A stretch of 64,000 nucleotides of DNA from Girardinichthys multiradiatus (lineage: Eukaryota > Chordata > Actinopteri > Cyprinodontiformes > Goodeidae): the NCBI RefSeq assembly GCF_021462225.1, contig NC_061800.1:11433002-11497001 (forward strand), in the 5' to 3' direction. Under the pieces are notes generated by a model, which saw only the letters and a program-made list of their open reading frames with translations, did not search any database and was not told the origin of the DNA. Made by a program: the position numbers and the translations under genes. This document shows positions 21,444-32,049 of this stretch, one piece after another (position 1 is the first letter of the stretch; the number at the start of each line of letters is the position of its first letter).

Positions 21444-21870
21444 GGTGGTGGATGAGGTTGGATTGAGTCATCTGAGAGCCACGTGCATCTCTCCTGGCCC
21501 CCAGGAGTTGACACAGAGTCAGAAAGAAGAGGGGTGCCGATCAGGCTGGAAGGGTGCTCCTCCCACCGAATTGGGCCATTTATGCACGCTGAGTCCCGCA
21601 CTCGATCATCTTTGTGGTTGGTCACTGCAATGGGATTTGACAGGAAACCACTGGAGACCATCTGACTTCCAACACTTTTGTTAAGGTCTGTGGAAGTAAG
21701 TTGAACACTTTGACTAAATTTAGGAAGGGGAGACTCTGACCTAGGTGCTGGATGCCTGCTGTCTGAGTCTGCCCCCTGCTGTGCCGGAAGAAGGTTAATG
21801 CACTTTATTTTGAAAAGTTCCAGAAGAGTTCGTACCGGAGTTTGATGTTGAAATCCATGGCTGTGAGTCC
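21440..21870 (-). pseudogene. Retroelement gag-like fragment, arm 1
   Basis: Near-identical to part of 55,978-56,408. The minus-strand frame 21,341-21,661 matches the N-terminal half of the longer gag-like frame at 55,895-56,515. It is flanked by the 68-bp direct repeats. Truncated. Confidence 0.6.
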
Positions 21871-21874
21871 CAAC

Positions 21875-21942
21875 AGGAACATTCAGGAGACAGAGAAAAG
21901 TTAAACAAGTTTATTGAAGATATGGTTAATGGATCTGGAAGT
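21875..21942 (+). repeat. 68-bp direct repeat, copy 2
   Basis: Partner of 21,376-21,443, 499 bp away. Confidence 0.85.
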
Positions 21943-23089
21943 TGTCACTGCACAGAAACGGAGGACTGGTGAACAGGTGGCAATTGTAAATGGACAAGTC
22001 TGTGATAGAATGTAGGGTGATGCCTACAGGTAGTGGAGAGGAGTCCAGCTTGAACAGACATATATTTAGAGCCTGGAGAGGGTGGTTGACAAGCCGCCGC
22101 CTGGTTCCTAGTGGAACTTCTTGGTGAAAAGCCTGAAGGCTGGGTCGGTTTGAGATGATCCAGTAATTCAAACCATTAGATGCTTCACCTTGAGCAAGCC
22201 TTGATAATGCCGGTGCCAATGAGGTTTGTTGGGCAGTGGGCAGGATTCGTTAGAGGCTGGCCCAGGGATTGAGAACCCGGGGGCAGAATTGATTTTAAGG
22301 TTCTATTGAATACTTTTAAATTCTTAAATTGTATAGCCTCATCATATTTATGTGATCTTCTCAACATCTACACCTCGCTAAGAGCTCTGCAGTCAACCAA
22401 CCAGCTTCTCTTACATGCCACTTTTCTATAACAAAAGGTAAAGGTGATCAAGCCTTTGAAGCAGAAGTCCAAACCGTTGGAACAGTTTACACACCCTTAT
22501 CTGGAGCACTGAGAGTGCAGGGCCCACCTTAATCTCAAGTTGCTGTTCTGCTTTTGTTTGCAAAATTTTCATGGGTTTTCTGTGTGCTCTGGGCCAACCT
22601 GTTGAGCTATGGGTTTCCACTGCCTCAGCTATTGCTTCTGGAGTGTCTCCTTCACCAGACTCAAGATTCCAGTCTAACAGTGAAATCGCTCTAGCTTAAA
22701 CACTGGCTTTGAGCCGCCATCACATCACTGACACAGTGCTGCCCAAACTAAGCAAGTTGAAAACTTGTAAGATGCACATCCACCGTGTGTTGCAAGCCAT
22801 TTTAGGTCTTCACTTCATTAATGATATCTGAACAAGCATTGCTGGCCTAGTGTCCCAGTTTAACCGCACAGTGGATAGCCAAAACGTTTTCTTTGTGGAG
22901 CATCATATTTCACACAAAACAGGTTTGGTAGTTCATACACAAGCCAAGCTATCGAAGATGAGTCAATTTAAGAGCTGTATTTAAGTGACAGATGTGCCAA
23001 GACTGTTTGACCAAAAAGAAGAGATGCAGTAAGTGCTAAGATTCATTAACAGTTTGTTGCATTGAAAGTGTAATTTTACAAATATAAAA
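21943..23089. other. Unassigned sequence, possible retroelement debris
   Basis: Short minus-strand frames (21,926-22,219; 22,426-22,620) have no domain I recognise. The second is rich in Gln/Glu/Lys and could be part of a gag-like region. I see no host gene. Confidence 0.35.
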
Positions 23090-23527
23090 CACAATAATAA
23101 TATAGTCTATGTAAAATATGGCTAAGAATGAAACATTTTAAAATTAATTGCAATAGCTGTAATGGCAATAAAAAGTAATCATATTGACACTATGTATCAG
23201 TAAGTACTCAAATGTGCGTACTAGTGGCACTGGCGCATCCCTAACAATAAATATAAATACATTTTTTGTCGTTCTTGAATTGTAAGCTTTAATGTAAAAT
23301 CAATGTTGATCCCTTGAACTTATCAGAAGTTGTTAACATGCCAACATCTCTGCGAGAAATAGTCTCTGAAATCCATGGTGGATAAAGAAGTCTCTTTGAA
23401 TAGTTGGTCTGTCTCAAAAACTTTTCCATTGGAGAGACAGAAATGTCTTTTCTCATGTGTAGCACTTTAAAACACGTTGCTGTCTCATTTATTCATTTCT
23501 GTTTTTATAATTACCTTGCTTACTGAA
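23090..23527 (+). repeat. Upstream block of the OR pseudogene
   Basis: Matches 9,040-9,552 and 43,960-44,329, including 'tagtctatgtaaaatatggc' and 'tatcagtaagtact' (the latter retained in arm 1 but deleted in arm 2). It shows that a third OR unit was duplicated with its flank. Confidence 0.75.
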
Positions 23528-24053
23528 ATGAATGTAACACACATCACTTTTCATGGTCATGGTCACTTTTGAGGTTAAAAAATACAGATATGTTTACTTT
23601 CTTATCATGTTAACAAGTTATATTTTGATCCTGTCTAGCATTACTACAGTTGATAGTCTGATTGTGATTCACAAGAACCTCCATGAGCCTATGTATATTG
23701 TTATTACTGCTTGTTAATGAACTACATGGTTTTCAGCACTGTGGTCTACCCAAAGTTTTTGATAGACTTTTTATCGGAAAAATATATTAGAACTTATCAG
23801 GTGTGTATCTTTTGGCAGCTATGTCTTATGACAGATATTGCTGTAGCCATCATTCTTTTTGCTCAGTTAAAACTCTGTAGCTTTTCCTTGAAAGGCATTT
23901 TCTGCAACAATTCTGCGAATTATCTTCTCTATGAAGCCTCAAGAACACTGTTGATTTGTGGCACAGTTATTCTTTTTTTTTTTCTCAGTGGCTCAGTTAT
24001 TTATTTAATCTCAGTCTTCTTCCAATGCTTTTCATACTATTTATTAACACAAT
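23528..24053 (+). pseudogene. Olfactory receptor pseudogene, 5' part
   Basis: Starts with ATG in the same context as the two intact ORs (Met-Asn-Val-Thr), then shows a frame disruption within the first 20 codons, a missing base near 'attgctgcttgttaatg', a deletion of about 80 bp in TM3 and one of about 105 bp from the Asp-Arg-Tyr motif through TM4. 'LHEPMYI', 'KLCSFSLKGIFCNNS' and the TM5 region are still recognisable. Homology stops at 24,053 in the TM5/TM6 region and resumes at 27,892. Not functional. Confidence 0.9.
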
Positions 24054-24154
24054 TGTGGGTCATCCATTTTGGTCACATGGATGACTGGGCTACGCATCTC
24101 TATATGTGCAGCTCAGCATTCGTTGCAGCGACAGGAAGCTGACATCATCAGAGC

Positions 24155-24345
24155 TGATAGGTATTATTTAGTCAACTCAGAGGTAAGGAAACGACACAGT
24201 CAGTTATACTTGCGGCAAGGATAGGTCACGCTCTGCAGTGCAAAACTACAAAGTGTTGGCACCCCTCTCTCTTTATTTATTCATGCATGTAAGGAGGGAA
24301 AAGCCCTTAGATGAGTGATAAACAATACAAAAAGTCATAAAAACC
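24155..24345 (-). mobile_element. LTR fragment related to the provirus, antisense
   Basis: Reverse complement matches the LTR at 8,406-8,699: 'cctctgagttgactaaataa', 'actttgtagtt', 'ataaataaagag', and 'cactcat' near the U3 start. It is internally deleted and diverged, so it is an older relative. It lies inside the split OR pseudogene. Confidence 0.75.
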
Positions 24346-24349
24346 CTAT

Positions 24350-26555
24350 GTATGGGGGTGGTGTTCTCCAAAGGTCCACCACCATTTCCACAGTCTTGAG
24401 TGGGTTGAGTTCAAGGTAGTTCTGACTGCAACAGTGTACCAGCCCTGTATGCAGACTCATCACCGTCCTGGATCAATCCAATGACAGTGGTGTCATCTGC
24501 AAACTTAAGGAGTTTCACGGACGAGTCCGATGAGGTGCAGTCATTTGTGTACAGGGAGAAGAGGAGTGGGGATAGAACACACCCCTTGGGGGCACCAGTA
24601 CTTATTGATCTGGATCGGGAGAAGATGCTCCCCAGCCTCACCTGCTGCTGTCGGTCCGTCAGGAAACTGTTGATCCACTGACAGGTGGAGGCTGGGGCGT
24701 TGAGCTGGGTGAGCTTCTGGTGGAGGATGTCTGGTATGATGGTGTTGAAGGCCGAGCTGAAGTCTACAAACAGGATCCTGCGTACGTCCCTGGGTGGTCG
24801 AGGTGTTGCAGGATGAAGTGTAGACCTAAGTTAACAGCATCATCTGCCGACCTGTTTGCTCATTAAGCATATTGCAGGTCCTCCAGCTTTCTTTGTTTTC
24901 ATGTGCTGAAAAAGCCTATTTACATCTTCCTCGGAGATCTTTAGTGCAGGCAGAGGATCTGAAGGTAGGGGGTTGGTAGCTTTGTGGGAAGAACTTGTTC
25001 CTGAATGGGATGTGGAGGGTATGATTTGAGGTGTGAATGGCTTCTTGTCATGTCTGCAGTAGAAGCCATTCAGACGGTTGGCCAGGAGACGACTCTGTTC
25101 AGGATGGGTGGGGGGGCTCCTATAGGCAGTCAGGTTTCTCAGACCGGTCCATACAGCTGAAGTGTTACCAGTAGAAAGGCTGTTCTTAAGCTTCTCACTG
25201 TAGCTTCTCTTGGCTGCTTTGATCTCTTTTGTTAGTCTGTTCCTGGCCTGCCTGTACCACGCCCAATCTCCACTGCTGTAAGCTTCTTCCTTTTCCCTGC
25301 GCAGATTCCTGAGGTTTGGAGTAAACCATGGCTTGTTATTCCCAAAGGTACAGAAGGTCTTGGTCTGCACACACATGTCCTCACATAAACTGATGTATGA
25401 TGTCACCACATCAGTTAGTTGGTTTAGGTCAGTGGCTGAGGTTTCAAAAACAGTCCAGTCTGTGCATTCAAAGCAGGCCTGTAGCATCTGCTTTGATTCC
25501 TCAGTCCACTTCTTAACAGTGTGAACCTTGGGTTTGGAAGCTCTTAGTTTCTGTCTGTAGGTTGGGATGAGGTGGATAAGAGAATTATCCGAAAAACCCA
25601 GAGTAGCCCTGCAGGGTTGGTAAAAAAAAAAAAGGTAAGCCCCTTTTTCGGATCATATGAGTCCTTTAAAGCTGTGTAACAATGGTCCAGTGTGTTTTTG
25701 TCTCTGGTGGGACACTTAATATGCTGTCTGTATTTGGGGAGTTCATTGGAGAGGTTTGCACTGTCAAAATCTCCCAGTATTACGATGAAAAAGTCCGTAT
25801 ATTTTTTCTCCACGTCTGTAATCAGCTCAGCAAGAAATGATTTTCCGCGGCAGAAGTGCAGCCATTCGGTGGAAAATATGAGCCAATTATTATAAACGAG
25901 GAAAACTCTCTCGGTGAATAAAACGGTTTACAGATTATGGAAAATGACTCCAGATCCAGACTACATGTTTTTCCTAGCACTTTTACATCTCTGCACCAAC
26001 CTTCATTTATATAAAAGCAGATTCCGCCTCCTTGCCTCTTCCCCGATAGCTCCACGCTGCGATCCGCTCTGAACAGCTGGAAGTCCGGCAACAGTCCGGG
26101 ATGTTTTCACTCAGCCATGTTATCGGTGAAGCAGAGAATCGCTGATCCGCGGAGGTCCCTGGTTTTATTGGTGAGAAGAAGCAGCTCGTCCATGTTGTTG
26201 TTTAGAGAGCGGACATTTGCCAGGTGGATTGAAGGCAGTGGTGTGCGAAGTCCTCTTTTGCAGAGCTTTACCAGCACGCCAGCACGATTTCCACTCCGCC
26301 GCTTTCGGCGCAGTATCCCGTATAGTGCCGCAGCTCCGCTTGCCAGGAGCTCAGTGAACCTCGGATCGCTGAACGATGGTGAAAAAATCCCAAGAGAGGA
26401 CTCTCTGATGTTAAGAAGTTCCTCTCTACTGAATGAGACCACAGGATTGTGGCCCAACACCACAGTACTGTGGCTCGAAAAACATAAAAACACACAAAAT
26501 ACAAAAACAAAGAGAGCGAAGCTCCGAGGCTGCCATCGTCGGCGCCATCTTTCAT
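24350..26555 (-). mobile_element. L2-like LINE, antisense, degenerate
   Basis: Minus strand. The 5' end carries ATGGCGCC (ATG at 26,548-26,546). Then come an 'EELLNIRESS' segment, a basic stretch, 'NVRSLNNNMDELLLL' (endonuclease start, within 26,107-26,640), endonuclease parts (25,544-26,091, 'GGGICFYINEGWC', 'VILGDFDSANLSNELPKYRQ'), a linker (24,840-25,487) and RT pieces up to '[19 protein letters not shown]' and Phe-Ala-Asp-Asp (24,411-24,641). The 3' third of the RT and the 3' UTR are missing, which is unusual for a LINE and suggests a later deletion. Several frameshifts. Confidence 0.88.
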
Positions 26556-27891
26556 ACACATTCCAGTCATAGCTTACCGAACTACATAGAGGAGGCAATC
26601 TCTGGAGAATGAAATGCTCACAGGAGAGTTCGTATTTCATTTTCCATCACTGGCTAACCTGATTAGAAGCTCAACAAAGACAAAAATCTTGTTGGGATAA
26701 GATAACCTGGAGATTTACTTTACCGATTGAAGGCGTTTCTGTAATGCGCAAATCAAGAAACACTCACAGAGGTTTTCCACAGGAGACAAATTTTCCTCTT
26801 TTGTTTGGTTACAGTCCACTATGCACGGTCCATTATTTTTTTTATTTTTTCTGACAAAATTGGAGAAGCTGACCGTTCTTGAGTGTTTCACAGACGCGTG
26901 ACAAAGAAAGCCTCGCTTTCTACTTGCTGTTCAGAGAAGACAGCACCAAGTAATCCCACTCCATTTTTGCTGGTACTGTAGAAATCGCCTGGGCAGGATA
27001 AAGTAGGATAGTTAGGGTGATTTTACAATCACCATTCATTTAACTCAACGTGCTTTAAGTTGGATGTTGCATTGAATGCTTTACTGACATTCTGTGGAAC
27101 TGTCTGATTGCTGTTTAACACTGCTGAACCCAGAAGCGTTTGCTATGTTTTTAACAACTCAGCGCTGACTCAGTTAAGGTTAAAGTAGATTCCTAAAGCA
27201 AACTTAGGCTATGAACTGAGCCCTGTGTTCATGTCATTGTTTCACAGTTTATGGCCATTTGTGTTTCATGGAGTTTCCGCTTTGGGGGTTTTATGACTGT
27301 ATGCTGATAAGGAGTTAAGTCGCATCCGAAGGGCGCTGCCTGTGTGAAACTCATTGAGTCCCATCGCCTTTGTTCATCTTTCCAAGTTAATCCAAAATTG
27401 TTGTTATTCTCATCTGTCCATAAAGTGGGGTTTGACCTCCATCTACCCTCCAGAACATATATTTATTTTTGATTATTAGTGTCACCCTTTTTGTACAATA
27501 GTGCATGATCAATTAGGTGAACATTGTTGGACCAGAATAGTTTGATTGTTAGAGGGACTATTGGTTTAATAATTTTTCACATAGATAAAGAGACAGCATT
27601 TGTGTTTATTTTGTGTAAGAGTGATTATCTGTCAAGATGAGGTTAGCGTTCCACACCATTAGGTTGATAACACAGTGACAATTGGTGTGGTTTTCGTTAA
27701 TAATTATTGATTATTAATAATAAATAACTAATTGTAATCACTAGTTGCTGTCAGCCCAATAATCACACCACCAGAGTATATCTCTGATCTTTTTTGTAAT
27801 AAATGATTTTTGGTTAAAATTTATTTCTTCTAAATTATGATTTTTAATTATAATTTTTGATAAATATTTATAATCAATAATCAGAAATATT
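26556..27891. other. AT-rich sequence, nothing recognised
   Basis: No ORF of interest. It includes a run of AT-only words around 27,690-27,890. It is part of the roughly 3.8 kb that separates the two halves of the OR pseudogene. Confidence 0.6.
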
Positions 27892-27925
27892 ACACAATGA
27901 TACTTAGAGTAGCCTATGGAAGTTC
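27892..27925 (+). pseudogene. Olfactory receptor pseudogene, displaced 3' scrap
   Basis: 34 bp ('acacaatgatacttagagtag...') match the intact ORs at the exact point where the 5' part stops (24,053). ACACAAT occurs on both sides (24,047-24,053 and 27,892-27,898), as a target duplication would. Confidence 0.75.
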
Positions 27926-28229
27926 AAAATGTTGCACTTATTTTAATTACCAATGTTTATGCTTGGTGGGATTATGCCAATGGCAGATACGGTTTTCCCA
28001 TAAAAACGGTAAGTAATGCATTCAACCACAAATGCCTCTATGCACATTCCCCACACATGACTCCACAGCAGAAGAAAAATAAATAAAAAGCTAACTCCGA
28101 CTGCACTGTTCAGTGGTTAGGATTAATTGGAATGTATGTACCTGACTGTTGTGAAGTGCCTTGAGACAACATGTGTTGTGAATTGGCGCTATATAAATAA
28201 AACTGAATTGAATTGAATTGAATTGAAAG
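27926..28229 (+). mobile_element. LINE (L2-type) 3' tail
   Basis: 'gtgaagtgccttgagacaac', 'ggcgctatataaataaaact' and a (GAATT)n tail at 28,203-28,227 form the characteristic 3' end of a fish L2-type element. The part before 28,080 is unassigned. Confidence 0.65.
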
Positions 28230-28299
28230 AAAAAGCACATTAAAGCTTGTTTATGTTTCCTGCAAAGCATTTAAACATGCCAGTCAAATATTGGAAAAA

Positions 28300-28640
28300 T
28301 ACACTCAATGACCCAGAGACCTGAGACCCTGGGACACATCACTCCCCAAGCAGAGGCCCGACAGAGCCCAGGGACCCAGGCCCCAGCAAGTAGCCACTGG
28401 GAGTGAGCCGGCACACACCAAAGCACCCAGCCCCAGAAACCAAGAACCACAAGTACACCAGCGGGCAGAGACACCAGCCAATGGCAGGGAGTGTGGTGGG
28501 GAGGAAATAGGTCCCACATTTGATGGGGGGCCTAAACTGATCCAGGAGAGAAAGCAGCCCAGGTGCATCGTTAGACCTGAAGCCCCGGATGTTTCCTGAA
28601 TAGCCGTGGACTTCTTGATAAAATAGAAATTTAGAAGTAT
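28300..28640. repeat. GC-rich repeat fragment
   Basis: Locally GC-rich, with runs such as 'cccagggacccaggcccc'. Similar in style to 30,655-31,330. The overlapping minus-strand ORFs are low-complexity and not protein-like. Possibly the 3' UTR of a retroelement. Confidence 0.4.
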
Positions 28641-30218
28641 TAAAAGATGCAGCCACAAAATGGTATTGAACTTCATATTTTCATTTAAAAACAATCAGAT
28701 TTTTTTCAATTGTGTTCCATATAATCACCTCCCACTCCACCTGACCTTACAATGAGTTAAAAGGAGAAGACAAAAAAATAACTACGCGCACAGGCAGAGA
28801 TGGATTCCATTCTGGAGAAGTCCAGAACAGCAGTTTACTCCATGGCCGTTATCTGCCTCGTTTATTACCCGAAAAGTTACACTGAGCACCTCGAACAGGG
28901 CTCATTTCAGAGCAACCGGAGAGTGGGAGCCTGGTGTGTGTGTGTGTACAGGAACAGGTGAAAGCAGAGCGGTATTAACTCAGGCGAAGGTGACAGTAAA
29001 ACCTAATTGCTGATTCAAAATGGGCTAATTGTAAGTTACAGCTAATCACTGATTCACCCAGCAAGACATGAGGTGGAGGTTCACTCTAATGAGCATCTTC
29101 AGGGTCATGATGAGGAACTTTCACCTGAGCTACAGGTGAAGGTAAATGATCTGTGATAGAAAACAGTAGCAACCTTCTCTGTGACCTTCTAGCTGGATTC
29201 ACATCATAATGTGAAAACATCTGGTCCTTTACTTCAGTCAAAATAAAAGCATTTAATCCTAACATAGCTAAACACAATAAAAAGTCCTTCAGATCAACAC
29301 ATTGCATCTCATGGCTGCAGCCAGTCTTATAGTCTAATTCTACATGTAGACAGAAAAAAAGTGTTGCTCAATAAACCAGGAAAATATCTCCTGGTGCCAG
29401 TAAGATGTAGTAGAAAGTGCAAAAGTAAACCTCCCTCTTCTCTTTCATATCTTCTGTGCTGATTCTAAACATACAGCTCTGGGTCTAAAAATGCAGTTTA
29501 ATTAAGAATTAAATTATAACAATTAATCACAGATGGACCACTAATTAGTTAACTATTATATTTTTTCCGAATTACACATGTAATATTATATAAACTAAAC
29601 AAATTAAACAAGGATACAGTTTTACTGAAGGTGAGACAAGCGTTTATTAGTAAGAACTGCACTAATGTCTCACATTCTCAGTGCAGAACAAAAGACTGAG
29701 TTGTATGTTTCATTTATTATTTTTGCCAGGCCAAATTTCTTCAGAAGTGGAAAGAAGGGCTGAAAAGATGGTGGGAAAAGAAAATAAATTCAGAAAAGAA
29801 GGAACAATTTTAATAAAATGTTTTGAAAGCTCTTGACATAACTAAAATAAATGTGTTTTAGGATTATACCATTTGACTAAGATTTAAGAAAATCAACTTT
29901 ATACCACCTTCCTTTTCTGAAATGTAAGAATCAAGACAATGGAGACTTAAGAGTGGAACACTTTGATAAGAATGTCATGTTTAAAAAGGTCATTTATGTA
30001 GATGACAAACAAACCACGTCTCTCTGGCCCATAGTAATCATCTCTGAGTTTAAGAAAACGTTTTGTCAGCAAAAATTCAGATTACTTTTTTTTTTTTTTT
30101 AATATCTCAGATTGGGACATATTTGCTTCAGCAAAATGGTTTTTCATCATTCAGCTTCTAACAAAAATAAAAATAATTTACATTCAGTCTAAAACCAGCC
30201 GAGACAGAGAATTGATAC
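28641..30218. other. No gene recognised
   Basis: Mixed AT-rich sequence with a short (GT)n near 28,934-28,947. No convincing ORF, RNA or element end. Confidence 0.6.
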
Positions 30219-30220
30219 TA

Positions 30221-30400
30221 CAGGGGTTGGACAATGAAACTGAAACACCTGTCATTTTAGTGTGGGAGGTTTCAAAGCTAAATTGGACCAGCCTGGTAGC
30301 CAGTCTTCATTGATTGCACATTGCACCAGTAAGAGCAGAGTGTGAAAGTTCAATTAGCAGGGTAAGAGCACAGTTTTGCTCAAAATATTGAAATGCACAT
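30221..30400 (+). mobile_element. Tc1-like transposon, left end only
   Basis: Starts after a TA dinucleotide (30,219-30,220) with CAGGGGTTGGACAATGAAAC and continues with 'tgaaacacctgtcattttag' and 'gcacagttttgctcaaaata', a left terminal region I recognise from abundant fish Tc1-like elements. The match ends at about 30,400, before any transposase sequence; no right end is visible. Confidence 0.75.
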
Positions 30401-30454
30401 GTAACAGTGTTTAAGTTGCAAAATTCCACTTGCTTTATGTATAAGTGCAATGGA

Positions 30455-30478
30455 CCCCCCCCCCCCCCCCCCCCCCCC
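30455..30478 (+). repeat. Poly(C) tract, 24 bases
   Basis: An uninterrupted run of C, then TC. The exact length may be a sequencing artefact. Confidence 0.9.
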
Positions 30479-30654
30479 TCACGCACGTAAACCATTTTGT
30501 ATTATATTCTTTATTGTACATTGTAAATTTTGTTTTAGTAATCTGCCCATTCTGTGAAAGCTGCACCCGAGTGTGCTGTACGAAGCTGAAGCCGATTGCA
30601 CTGATACGAACCCGTTATGTTCTCACGCAGGAAATAAAATGTCTATACATACTC

Positions 30655-31735
30655 TATACTCCCAGGTCCAGGTGCCAATACCCCAGAGGGGCAACCGGCC
30701 CCTGGACCCAGGAGGTGGTCCTCTTCCTTCCGGGAAGGAGACAGGCAGACCGCCCCAGCACCAGCCCAGAATAGTGTCGGCATCACCTGGACCTGAGCGA
30801 CCCCGGCCCAGACCCCAGCCCCCAATGACCTTCATCCCCATCCGGAGAGGGGTGGCTATGTATAAAAGACGGGTCCACCTGGTCCAAACGAGCCCGCCAA
30901 CCAGAGCTGTCCCAGGATGAAACGGTCCCAACCCCCCAATGAATTCTGATCTCAACCCCATGAACCCCCCACCCCCAAGAACCCCAACATAAATCTCCCT
31001 ACTCCCCAAACTCAAACACCATGAATCCCCTCCCCACAGGGGCACACACCCACAGATGAGCTCCACCCCTGGCTGGATCTGCTCTGGCGTAGACGGCTGC
31101 TGGCGGAGCCTGTGGGCTCGTCACTGCAGCTCCCTGGGGCTTCTGCACTGTGACTGCTGGGTGGTTCCCCTGGGATTCTCCCCTGCTCCTCTCTGGGGGG
31201 TTACGGTAGTCCTGGCAGTGGCTCTCCTGGGGTTCCTGTGCTCTAGGGGGCCTTTGGATGTCTGTGGCTCAGATCTCCTCTGTATCTGTCCTGAGTCCAC
31301 GGTGGCGGGTCTGTGGCTCCTCACACTCACTATTGCATATTGTTTTGGAGAATCCTTGAATTCACAAGCACGCTCAGATCCACAGGTGTTTAGATTCAGG
31401 TGTTAACAGATACACAAATGTTCTATATTGAACTGCATTTACCACTAAATACATCTTGCATTGATAAGTACTGCGCACTTTTTGGTAAAAAAGCTGCTAA
31501 TATGACTGTTTCTGCAGGTGTAGAAGCAAGCAGGGAGTTATCTTGTATTCTCTTTATCCTACTTTCTTTCCTCCATTCTATTCTCCTTGTCTCCCCTTTT
31601 CCTTTTTGCCCCCCTTTCACCCTTTCGTACTTCTTTTTAATATTTCATTTCTGCCTCTGTGTCCGTAACAATTGAAATAATCCCAAAGCAGTTTCTAATA
31701 AAGTTTATTTTTATGAATATCAAGCAGACCTTTAA
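30655..31735 (+). repeat. GC-rich repeat with a 3' UTR-like end
   Basis: GC-rich to about 31,330, then a pyrimidine-rich part (31,550-31,650) and an AATAAAG signal near 31,698. It reads like the 3' region of a retroelement, possibly an L1-group LINE. ORFs in it (30,445-31,675) lack domains. Class uncertain. Confidence 0.45.
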
Positions 31736-32049
31736 AGCGTTAGCTGTATTGCTCCACTTGTGAAAGTAAATCTGTTGGTCATTTTCTTGGCACTCAGGCA
31801 ACAATTCTGAGAACTACTCTGCTGGACAGGACACAGTAAGAAAAAAAAAAAAGGGACAAACAACTATGCACACACTCATTCACATACCTAAGGGCAAGAC
31901 TTTGACAAGCATAGGGAAAGCCAAGTCCTTTGGGTTTATGTTTTATGCGGATTCAGATTGATGCAGTGTGCTAAAGTAAACACTGCTAAGTGCTATGGGG
32001 CATGCTAGCACCATGTAAATTAATTTAAATGCCAACATTAGTTGCTGGT
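31736..32049. other. No gene recognised
   Basis: AT-rich sequence ahead of the L2 element; nothing identifiable. Confidence 0.6.

Noticed and set aside
28271..28694. Overlapping minus-strand ORFs of up to 129 codons
   Set aside because: They lie in a GC-rich low-complexity repeat and are open in several frames at once.
30445..31406. Pro-rich and Trp/Leu-rich ORFs on both strands
   Set aside because: GC-rich repeat with open frames on both strands and no start context or domain.
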